Of a DNA stretch of 64,000 nt, positions 54,576 to 61,810 are shown one piece after another. Position numbers and translations under genes: made by a program. The notes under the pieces are model-generated. The model ran no database searches and was not told the DNA's origin. It saw only the letters and a list, made by a program, of their open reading frames with translations. Origin of the DNA: Cellulomonas timonensis (GTDB lineage: Bacteria; Actinomycetota; Actinomycetes; Actinomycetales; Cellulomonadaceae); the NCBI RefSeq assembly GCF_900046455.1, contig NZ_FCOT01000013.1:930001-994000 (forward strand), in the 5' to 3' direction. Position 1 is the first letter of the stretch; each line of letters begins with the position of its first letter.

Positions 54576-55136
54576 ATGGCTGACGACTGGATGCTGCGCC
54601 AGCTCCCCCCGGCGATGCTCGACGACGACTTCTTCGTGCGGTTCCTGTCGATCTTCCAGACGCAGGCGAGCACGCTCCTCGCCCACGCCGAGAACCTCGG
54701 GCACCTCGCCGACCCGGGCGTCACCCCGCCCTCGATGGCGCGCTGGCTCGGGACGTGGATCGGGCTCGACGGCGTCGACGCCGGGCTCCCCGAGCAGTTG
54801 CAGCGCGACCTGGTGCGCACAGCCGCGCGGTCGCTGCCGTGGCGCGGCACCCGGCGGGGCCTGGTGGCCCTGCTCGAGGTGCTGAGCGGCGGCCCCGTCG
54901 AGGCGCGCGAGGGGGGCGGCGCTTTCCCCGAGGGCGGCGCGGGGGCAGACCCCGGCTGGGGGGTCATGACCGTCACGTCGACGGGCGCGCTGGGCGACGC
55001 CGACTTCGCGGCCCGCGTGGTCGACGAGCTCCCCGCGCATGTGCGCGCCGAGCTGTGGGTCGCCGGACGACAGGTCCCGCTCACCGGAAGCGTCCCCTGG
55101 GACGAGTCGGCCGGGCGCCCGATCGGCGTCGCATGA
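54576..55136 (+). CDS. eCIS baseplate protein, tail protein I-like (Afp12-like)
   Basis: Protein of 186 aa. The N-terminal half has the tail protein I/gp7-like features LRQLPPAMLDDDFFVRFLSI, then ASTLLAHAENLGHLADPGVT, and MARWLGTWIGLDGVDAGLPE, followed by ARSLPWRGTRRGLVALLEVL. The C-terminal half is a short beta domain (GVMTVTSTGALGDADFAARV). It is much shorter than PVC12/Afp12 (over 900 aa), as in many actinobacterial loci. It starts 9 nt after the J-like gene and its stop overlaps the next gene as ATGA. Confidence 0.88.
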   Translation: MADDWMLRQLPPAMLDDDFFVRFLSIFQTQASTLLAHAENLGHLADPGVTPPSMARWLGTWIGLDGVDAGLPEQLQRDLVRTAARSLPWRGTRRGLVALLEVLSGGPVEAREGGGAFPEGGAGADPGWGVMTVTSTGALGDADFAARVVDELPAHVRAELWVAGRQVPLTGSVPWDESAGRPIGVA

Positions 55137-55651
55137 CCACGCGGAGCGACATGGACCGCGGGCTCGACGACGGCCGGGCGGCCGCAGGCGATCCGGCGCG
55201 CCCCACGGTGATGCCCACGGCCCGCGCCTGCCCCCAGTGCGGGCTGCCGGGGTCCGTGGTGGGCAGCCGCCGCAGCGCCGAGGACTTCTGCCGGCGCTGC
55301 GACTTCCCGCTCTTCTGGGCGGGCGACAGGGTTGAGCGCGCCCTCGTCGACGAGGGCGTCCAGGACAGCCTGCGCCGGAGCCCTGGCACTGTGGGATCCG
55401 CCGCCCTGGCGAGCACCCCGTGCCCGGCCTGCGCCGAGCTGAACCTCCCGTCGGCCACGACGTGTGTGCGGTGCGGCTCGGGTATGGAGCCCCCGCCGCC
55501 CGTCGTCGTCATCGCGCCCGTGCCCGAGCCCTTCGTGCTCCCGCCGCTGGCCGTGCTGGCCGGATGGCGGGTGCTGCCGTGGCGCGTGATCGGGTCCGGG
55601 GCCGCCCTCGCCCTCCTGGTGGCGGTCGTGGCGGCCTGGCTCCTGCCCTGA
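55133..55651 (+). CDS. Double zinc-ribbon protein with C-terminal membrane helix, end of eCIS operon
   Basis: Protein of 172 aa. Two zinc ribbons: ACPQCGLPG with CRRCDFPLFW (residues about 33-62), and PCPACAELNL with CVRCGSG (about 97-118). After a Pro-rich stretch, the C-terminal about 20 residues are hydrophobic (VIGSGAALALLVAVVAAWLL), so it is a tail-anchored membrane protein with the ribbons in the cytoplasm. Its 4-nt overlap with the baseplate gene ties it to the particle. A role in docking cytoplasmic particles at the membrane is possible; this is inference and no homologue function is known to me. Confidence 0.8.
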   Translation: MTTRSDMDRGLDDGRAAAGDPARPTVMPTARACPQCGLPGSVVGSRRSAEDFCRRCDFPLFWAGDRVERALVDEGVQDSLRRSPGTVGSAALASTPCPACAELNLPSATTCVRCGSGMEPPPPVVVIAPVPEPFVLPPLAVLAGWRVLPWRVIGSGAALALLVAVVAAWLLP

Positions 55652-55677
55652 CGGGCCCCCGGGCGGCACCCCGTCAG
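55648..55677. terminator. Possible hairpin between the eCIS operon and the convergent surface-protein gene
   Basis: 8-bp arms (CTGACGGG at 55648-55655 and CCCGTCAG at 55670-55677) with a 14-nt loop, immediately before the stop of the convergent gene. Confidence 0.35.
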
Positions 55678-55678
55678 C

Positions 55679-58600
55679 TCAGCTGACGGCCACCTGCGCC
55701 GCGCCCCTCGACCCGGCGGTCTCGGCGTTGCCTGCCGCCGGGGTGAACGTCGCCGTGTACTCCCGGCTCGGCGGGCCGGCCGCCGGGGGCGTGCACGTGA
55801 GCACGGCCTGCCCGGCGGTGACGGTGACGCTGGCCGGCGCGGCGCAACCCGAGCCGGTGAACGCCACGGTCCCGGCGGTGCTCCCCTGGCTCGTCACCGT
55901 GGCCGTCAACGTCACGGCGCCGCCGCCCGCCACAGTGGTGGGACTGGCGGAGAGCGCCGTGGCGCTGGGGGCCCGCAGCGTCGGCTGCGTGGACGCCGAC
56001 GAGCCCACGTACGCCGCCGTGCCGCTGTACGACGCCCCCAGTGCCACCGACCCGAGCGGCAGGTCAGCGCCCGGCACGTAGCCGGACAGCACCGCCGCCC
56101 CGCTGCCCGTCGACACCGGCACGGTCCCCACCGCGACGCCGTTCACGGTGAACGTGACAGTGCCGCCGTCCGGCGCCGGTGTCACAGTCGCCCGCAGGTC
56201 GGCCGCCTCGCCGACGACGAGCGCAGTCGGGGCGGTGATGGCGATCGACGTCGCGGCCAGCGCCCGCTCCACCTCGAAGGCGGCGAGCACGTCCGTGGCG
56301 CCCGCGCCGATGGCCCGGCTCGTCGGGCTGACCGTCCACGGCCCGCTCGGCGCCACGGCCGTCACCGTGCCCGCCCCCTGGCGGAAGTACACGGTCACGA
56401 CGCCGCCGTTGACGGGGGCCTGCTCGGTCAGCGTGCCGCCATGGGCTGCCGCCACGGTGAGCGTCACCGCCTGCGGCGGGTTCGCGTCGGCGCTCGTGAC
56501 GCGCAGGCGCACGCGGACCTCGTCCACCGGGATCGTCACCGAGTCGGCGGACGCCCCCACCTGCGCAGACCACACCCCGTGGTGCCCTGACGGCCCGCTA
56601 GCATGCGCCGTCCACTGCCCCTCGGGCACCTGGTTGAACGTGGTGGTGTAGGAGGTCGTCGAGCCGACGCGCACCACGGGCTGTGCCGCGAGGGCGAGCT
56701 GGCCACTGCCGGCGTCAGGCTCGAGCGAGACGAGCGCGCCGGTCAGGTCGAAGCCGTTGACGGCCTCCACCGTGACCTTCACCTGGCGCGCGTCGGCGTA
56801 CAGCGTGAGGTCCACGGAGACGGACTGCCCGCCGCGCACCGTCAACGCCCGGTTCGTGGCTCCGTAGCCCGCGCGCTCCACCGACAGCACATAGGAGCCG
56901 TCGGCGACGGTGAGGAAGACGAAGGCGCCGCTGCTGGTGGCGGTGCTGGCCATGGGGGCGCCGTCCCGCAGCAGCGTGACGGTGGCGCCGGTGAGCGGCG
57001 TGGCCGCCGACGACCCCGACTGCCCGGAGACCATGCCCTGCACCGTGTTGGCGCGGGCCGCGACCGGCACGCTCACCTGTGTGGTGACCCCTGCGCCCAC
57101 CGTCACCGTCACGGTGAGCGGCGCGAAGTTCCCGCCCGCCACGTCCAGCGTGTAGGCGCCCGGCTCCAACTGGGTGAAGCCATAGCGCCCCGGCACCTGG
57201 GAGCACAGCGAGCTGCTCGGGGACGACGCCTCACAGGAGGTGCTCACGATGGTGCTGGAGTGCAGCAGCCGCACCGTCAGCCCGTCGACGCCCGCGCCGG
57301 TGACGGGGTCGTAGACGTCGACGAGCAGCGCGACGCGATCAGCCGACATCGTCACGTCGAGTGTGACGGGCGACAGCGCGCCCGCGGTGATCGTCACGGG
57401 CACGCTGGCGCCGGAGTACGTCGGGGTGTACCCGGTGAGCGCGGCGGTGACCCGCCACGTCCCGGCGCTCAGGCCCTGCACCACTGTGGTGCCGGTGAGC
57501 CGGTAGGCGCCCGTGGCGTCGGTGGTGGTGGTGAACACCTGATCAGACGCGGCCGACGTGGCGGTGATGACGACGCCGGGCAGCGCCCGCAAGGACCCGC
57601 CGATCGAGACCTGCACCGTTCCGGCGATGGCGCCCAGCCGGGCCACCTGCACCTCGGCCGGCGTCGCCGTCGTCTGCCCGGGGCCCACCTGCACCACGCC
57701 GGTGGTGAACGCGTGCCCGGCGGCCCGCACGTTCACGGAGTACCTGCCGCTGGGCAGCTCGCCGAAGTCGGCCCAATGCGTGCCCGGCGACGCGGTGACG
57801 GTGACGTCAGTGGCGCCGGGCCGGGTGAGGGTCACGACGGGGTCGATCACCGGGTCGCTCGACCCGGCGCGGACCACGGCGACGCGCAGCTCGCCCTGGC
57901 GCACCAACGGCATCGTCAGCACCGCCGGCTGGCCGGGCCGGAACTCGACGGTGGCGGTGTGCGTGTCATAGCCGGGCAGCGACACCTGGACCCGGTACTC
58001 CCCGGGCCGTGCCAGGGTGGCGCTGCCCCCGGTGGCCGTGTCCGCGGGCTGGTTCAGGTCCCGCCACACCAGCACCCCAGCGCTGTTCGACGTCAGGCGC
58101 ACGCTGCCGACGCCGGGCGGCGTGGACAGGACCTCGAGGGTCGCGGCGCTGAGGTCCACGGAGCCGTCGACACCCGTGAGCGTCCCCGAGAAGCGCTGGC
58201 CGCTCGGCTGCACCTCGAGCGGGACGGCCACCACGTCGTCGATCGTCGTGGAGGCGCGGCTGAGCCCCTGGTACGCGCCGGCGGGGTCGACGACCTCCAC
58301 GGAGATGGTGTCCGCGACGAGCGGCAGCTCGGCGGTGGGCACCGCATGCGGCGTGGTGTCCGGCACGGCCACGATGCGGAACTCGCCCGTGGGACCGGTG
58401 GTGACGGTCGCCGAGGAGCGCTGCGGCACCAGCCCGGCGTAGCCGACGATGCCGGTGACCTTCACCTGGACGCCGCGGACCGGGCTGGCGCTGCCGACGG
58501 CGAGCTGTGCGATCACCCGGCCCTGGAACTCGCGGCCGCTGCGCGTCAGCACCATCTGGGAGGCGAGCTCCTGGTTGTGGTTGACGGAGATCTGCACGGT

Positions 58601-60637
58601 GGAGCCGGACACAGCCGTGCCGCCGGACCCATTCGACCAGGTCACGTCGAACCGGTAGGACCCGGGTTCGAGCGCCCGCGCCAGCACCTGCCCCTGGGCG
58701 TCCGTGGCCAGCGGGGCCAGCGGCGTCGACGGGCCCGAGGGGGTCGCCGAGAAGTGCGGCACGACTGTCGCGGCGTCGGCGGCGACCAGCGCGCCCGCGC
58801 CCTCGTCCGCCAGCACCGACAGCAGGACCCGGCCCAGCCGGTCGAGGGTGTGGTCGAGGCGCCGCACCTCGCCCGCCGCGAGCACCACAGCAGTGGGCGC
58901 GGGCGCGCGGTACTCGGCGTCGGCGGACTCCACCCACACCGAGTAGCCGCCGCTGACCAGGCGCGCGACCTCATAGGCCCCGTTCAGCCCGATCGCCGCG
59001 CAGCGCGCCGACGCGCCGGCCACCGGGGAGGTGATGACGCAGGTCGGCGTGCCGTCGGGCGCGGAGCCGAAGCCGCAGTGGGCGACGTCGACGTCGGCGG
59101 GGGTGAGCCCGGCCGACGCGACGATGACGCATGACCCCGCGGGGACCGCGCCGACCCGCGCCTGCACGGCGCCGATGACGGACGGCGACGGCAGCAGGGC
59201 GGCCTGCGCGGCGCGGACCGTCTGGCCCATCGGCGCCTCCACGTCCACGCGCTGCGGCTCGTAGCCGGGCGCCGAGACGGTGAGGGTGTACAGCCCGGGG
59301 AGCAGCCCCTCGCTCCCCGCCGGGGGGATCGTGTACTCGAGGCTGGGCGCCGACGTCGCGGTGACCGTCTCGGTGGTCCCGTCCAGGCGTTGGCGCTGCA
59401 GCTCGACAGTGACCACGCAGTCCGCGACGGGCAGGTCGGGGCACGTGACGACGCTGCCCGTGCGGGCGTCGCTGACGCGCCCGCGCACGAACGTGGACGC
59501 CTCGAGGCCGTCGCCGTCCACCGGGGTGAGCACCAGGTCGGCGTCGCTGGCCTGGCCAGCGGTGACAGTCACCTGGGCGTGCCCGGTGACGTGGCCGAAC
59601 AGCTCGGCGCTGACCACGTAGTCGCCCGGCTCGACGCCGTTGAGCCGGAACGAGCCATGCGCGTCCGACGTGCTCATCGTCTTGTAGGTGTGCGTGCCGT
59701 TGCTGACCGTGATCCCGGCGCCTGCGAGGCCGCCGCCCGCCGGGTCGACGAGAGTGCCCTGCACCACCCCGCTGGACAGGGTCAGCTGGGCGTCGAGGCT
59801 GGCCTGTGACACGCCCTCCGCCAGGGTGACCTCCTGGGACTGGCGGGTGTGCCCCGGCCCCTCGAACGTCACGGTGTACACGCCAGGCGACGGCAGGTCG
59901 GCCAGGGTGTAGGCGCCGACGGGGCCGTCGGTGACGGTGGACGCCACGCGCACGATGCCGCCGCCGTCGGTCGCGGTGACCGTCACGCCCCCGAGCCCGC
60001 CGACGGCGCCGAGCACGTCGGGTCCGGTCACCGTGCCGCCCAGGGCCGCGACGCCGCTCAGCAGCCCGAGGTCCACCACCGCCGCGCCATCCGGGTCGAG
60101 GCGCACGAGGGCGGACTGCGCACCGAGCCCGTCCGCGGTGACGGTGACGAGGTACGCGCTCGGGGTGGAGAGCCCCTCGACGCTCCACCGCCCGACCGCG
60201 CCGGTGGTGCTCGTGCTCGTGGAGACCGTCGTGACGCCATCGGTGATGGTGACCTGCGCGCCGCCCGTGGGGCCGCCCGGGCCCGTCACCAGGCCCTCGA
60301 GCCGCCCGGATCCGGCCACGAGCTCGATCTCCAGCGCCCGCGCGGCAGCCTCTGCGCCCGTCATGACCAGGCGCTGCGTCTGGTAGCCCGCCTTGGCGAA
60401 GGTGATGAGGTAGTACGCGTCGGCGGACAGGTCCGCGAACGCCCAGGTGCCGTCATCCGCCGAGCGGGTGGTCCGCGCGTCCGCGAGGGCGCCCGTCCGG
60501 CTCAGCGACAGGGCCTGGGCGGGGGTCTTGCCGACCGCGCCCGACACGCCCGACGACCCACCGCCGCCGCGGCCCGCCTCTGCGGGAGCCGTTCGCGCCA
60601 CAGGGGACGCCACCGCACGCCCGAGGCCCGACGACAC
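55679..60637 (-). CDS. Giant CnaB/carboxypeptidase-regulatory-like repeat protein, C-terminal part of a split gene
   Basis: Frame of 1652 aa made of about 15 tandem beta-sandwich modules of the CarboxypepD_reg/CnaB kind; typical units are TWAFADLSADAYYLITFAKA, SYVLSVERAGYGATNRALTV and GAYTLDVAGGNFAPLTVTV. The C-terminus has two Big/Ig-like modules (LVVGEAADLRATVTPAPDGG). No sortase signal is seen. It is in the same frame as the next upstream frame (60653-61810), from which it is separated only by adapter-derived sequence, so its N-terminal start is not genuine. Together they would form a single-pass protein with an external repeat stalk, paralogous to the gene at 61807-64000. It is convergent with the eCIS operon. 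Confidence 0.8.
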   Translation of the reverse strand: MSSGLGRAVASPVARTAPAEAGRGGGGSSGVSGAVGKTPAQALSLSRTGALADARTTRSADDGTWAFADLSADAYYLITFAKAGYQTQRLVMTGAEAAARALEIELVAGSGRLEGLVTGPGGPTGGAQVTITDGVTTVSTSTSTTGAVGRWSVEGLSTPSAYLVTVTADGLGAQSALVRLDPDGAAVVDLGLLSGVAALGGTVTGPDVLGAVGGLGGVTVTATDGGGIVRVASTVTDGPVGAYTLADLPSPGVYTVTFEGPGHTRQSQEVTLAEGVSQASLDAQLTLSSGVVQGTLVDPAGGGLAGAGITVSNGTHTYKTMSTSDAHGSFRLNGVEPGDYVVSAELFGHVTGHAQVTVTAGQASDADLVLTPVDGDGLEASTFVRGRVSDARTGSVVTCPDLPVADCVVTVELQRQRLDGTTETVTATSAPSLEYTIPPAGSEGLLPGLYTLTVSAPGYEPQRVDVEAPMGQTVRAAQAALLPSPSVIGAVQARVGAVPAGSCVIVASAGLTPADVDVAHCGFGSAPDGTPTCVITSPVAGASARCAAIGLNGAYEVARLVSGGYSVWVESADAEYRAPAPTAVVLAAGEVRRLDHTLDRLGRVLLSVLADEGAGALVAADAATVVPHFSATPSGPSTPLAPLATDAQGQVLARALEPGSYRFDVTWSNGSGGTAVSGSTVQISVNHNQELASQMVLTRSGREFQGRVIAQLAVGSASPVRGVQVKVTGIVGYAGLVPQRSSATVTTGPTGEFRIVAVPDTTPHAVPTAELPLVADTISVEVVDPAGAYQGLSRASTTIDDVVAVPLEVQPSGQRFSGTLTGVDGSVDLSAATLEVLSTPPGVGSVRLTSNSAGVLVWRDLNQPADTATGGSATLARPGEYRVQVSLPGYDTHTATVEFRPGQPAVLTMPLVRQGELRVAVVRAGSSDPVIDPVVTLTRPGATDVTVTASPGTHWADFGELPSGRYSVNVRAAGHAFTTGVVQVGPGQTTATPAEVQVARLGAIAGTVQVSIGGSLRALPGVVITATSAASDQVFTTTTDATGAYRLTGTTVVQGLSAGTWRVTAALTGYTPTYSGASVPVTITAGALSPVTLDVTMSADRVALLVDVYDPVTGAGVDGLTVRLLHSSTIVSTSCEASSPSSSLCSQVPGRYGFTQLEPGAYTLDVAGGNFAPLTVTVTVGAGVTTQVSVPVAARANTVQGMVSGQSGSSAATPLTGATVTLLRDGAPMASTATSSGAFVFLTVADGSYVLSVERAGYGATNRALTVRGGQSVSVDLTLYADARQVKVTVEAVNGFDLTGALVSLEPDAGSGQLALAAQPVVRVGSTTSYTTTFNQVPEGQWTAHASGPSGHHGVWSAQVGASADSVTIPVDEVRVRLRVTSADANPPQAVTLTVAAAHGGTLTEQAPVNGGVVTVYFRQGAGTVTAVAPSGPWTVSPTSRAIGAGATDVLAAFEVERALAATSIAITAPTALVVGEAADLRATVTPAPDGGTVTFTVNGVAVGTVPVSTGSGAAVLSGYVPGADLPLGSVALGASYSGTAAYVGSSASTQPTLRAPSATALSASPTTVAGGGAVTLTATVTSQGSTAGTVAFTGSGCAAPASVTVTAGQAVLTCTPPAAGPPSREYTATFTPAAGNAETAGSRGAAQVAVS

Positions 60638-60652
60638 ACGCCCGCGCCTCTT

Positions 60653-61810
60653 CTACCCACCTGACCCTCCCCACCACCCTACGCGGCCTGACACGCGAGA
60701 CGGCGTGCCCTGCATTCCAAGCAAAAGGCGGCATACGAGATTTCTGCCTGTCTCGTGGGCTCGGGGGTGTTTATAAGAGACGGGCCCTGACGGCCCCGAC
60801 TCGGCGGTCACGCCCGCCCCGCCACCGCCGGATGCGGAGCCCGCGAGCACACTGATCGGTCGGATGCCGATCTGCACGCCGGACGGCGCGTCACCCCGCA
60901 CCACGCCGCCGACCCGGATGCCGCTCGACACGGAGCCCGCGCCCGCGCCTGGCTGCTCCCCGCCGGTCCCGGCGTCGCCGCCGGAGCCGCCGGTGCCGCC
61001 CCCCGCGCCAGGCGCGCCCGCGGCTGGCGCGTCGCCCTCGCCCGCGACGACCTGCTCGGCGGCGGCGGGCTGCCGATCGCTCTCGCGCGAGGTCAGCCAC
61101 GGCACGGCCGTGACTAGGCCGCCGGCCCACAGCGCCACGACGAGCAGCAGGGACAACGCCCGGATCAGCCCGCCGGACAGCAGCGGCCGCGAGGTGAGCG
61201 TGCCGTGGAAGCGCGCGGGCGCCTGCCGGCCGCGGCCCTCGACCGCGTAGGCGATCTGGTTGCGGTGCCCCACGACGCTGGGGCGGCCCACCACGAGCCG
61301 CCCGGCGACCCGGGCCGTGCGATGCGGGCCGACGGTGAGGGACGAGCTCGGCAGCACGAACCGCATGCCCTTGCCCGCCCGGGCGCTCAGGCCCACGTCG
61401 ACGGCGCGGTCGCCCGTGTTGGTGACGACGACGCTCACACGTCGGGAGAACACCGCGCGAGCGGACGCGGGCTCGACGGACAGCACGAGCTCGCCAGGCG
61501 CGTCCACCTCGAGGTCGGCGTCCGTGGCGACCTGCCCGGGCCGCGAGCCATCGGCGGCCTCGACCACGACGACGAACGGGTACCTGCCGGGGACGGCGCC
61601 CGGGGTGGGCACAGCCACGAGCTCGACGCTCACCGTCTCGTCGGGCCCGGCGGGCGGTGTCGTGACCGGATCGGGCAGCCAGCCGGCGTCGAGCCCGACG
61701 GCGCGCACCACCATCGTCAGCGGGGCCGCCGTCAGGTTGCGCACGTGCACCGTGACCACTGCCGGGCCGCCTGCGGGCGCATGCGCGCCGGGCTCGACGA
61801 GCACGCTCAT
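60653..61810 (-). CDS. Membrane-anchored beta-domain protein, N-terminal part of the split giant gene
   Basis: Frame of 385 aa from ATG 61810. Residues about 1-215 are two immunoglobulin-like beta domains (LVEPGAHAPAGGPAVVTVHV; VVVTNTGDRAVDVGLSARAG; KGMRFVLPSSSLTVGPHRTA), similar to COG1470-type proteins. A membrane helix lies near 228-250 (LIRALSLLLVVALWAGGLVT), then a Gly/Ala linker and the start of a beta module (SGIRVGGVVRGDAPSGVQIG). The last 43 codons are translated adapter (SYKHPRAHETGRN) and noise, ending in an artefactual TAG. The true gene very likely continues into 55679-60637 in the same frame. S. coelicolor eCIS loci carry comparable genes labelled hydrolytic proteins (SCO4256/4257), by recollection. 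Confidence 0.8.
   Translation of the reverse strand: MSVLVEPGAHAPAGGPAVVTVHVRNLTAAPLTMVVRAVGLDAGWLPDPVTTPPAGPDETVSVELVAVPTPGAVPGRYPFVVVVEAADGSRPGQVATDADLEVDAPGELVLSVEPASARAVFSRRVSVVVTNTGDRAVDVGLSARAGKGMRFVLPSSSLTVGPHRTARVAGRLVVGRPSVVGHRNQIAYAVEGRGRQAPARFHGTLTSRPLLSGGLIRALSLLLVVALWAGGLVTAVPWLTSRESDRQPAAAEQVVAGEGDAPAAGAPGAGGGTGGSGGDAGTGGEQPGAGAGSVSSGIRVGGVVRGDAPSGVQIGIRPISVLAGSASGGGGAGVTAESGPSGPVSYKHPRAHETGRNLVCRLLLGMQGTPSRVSGRVGWWGGSGG
60718..60783 (+). other. Illumina Nextera i7 adapter sequence (assembly contaminant)
   Basis: 60718-60741 matches the P7 flow-cell end at 22 of 24 bases (CAAGCAAAAGGCGG and GCATACGAGAT). 60742-60749 is TTCTGCCT, the adapter form of standard index N703. 60750-60783 matches the Nextera transposon read-2 end at 30 of 34 bases (GTCTCGTGGGCTCGG, then TTATAAGAGAC). 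Order, orientation and spacing are those of the commercial oligonucleotide. About 65 bp on the low-coordinate side (down to about 60650) is also unlike the genome and probably read-tail noise. Confidence 0.97.

Noticed and set aside
43512-55651. Ordinary prophage interpretation of the tail genes
   Set aside because: No capsid, portal, terminase, integrase or lysis genes are present, and the order with LysM protein, VgrG-like spike and DUF6760 is that of eCIS loci.
56603-59134. Long plus-strand frame opposite the CnaB-repeat gene
   Set aside because: Antiparallel shadow; the minus-strand translation has regular beta repeats, this one is Arg/Gly/His-rich noise.
60653-60780. Novel C-terminal tail of the membrane protein (SYKHPRAHETGRN and following)
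   Set aside because: This peptide is translated sequencing adapter, not biology.
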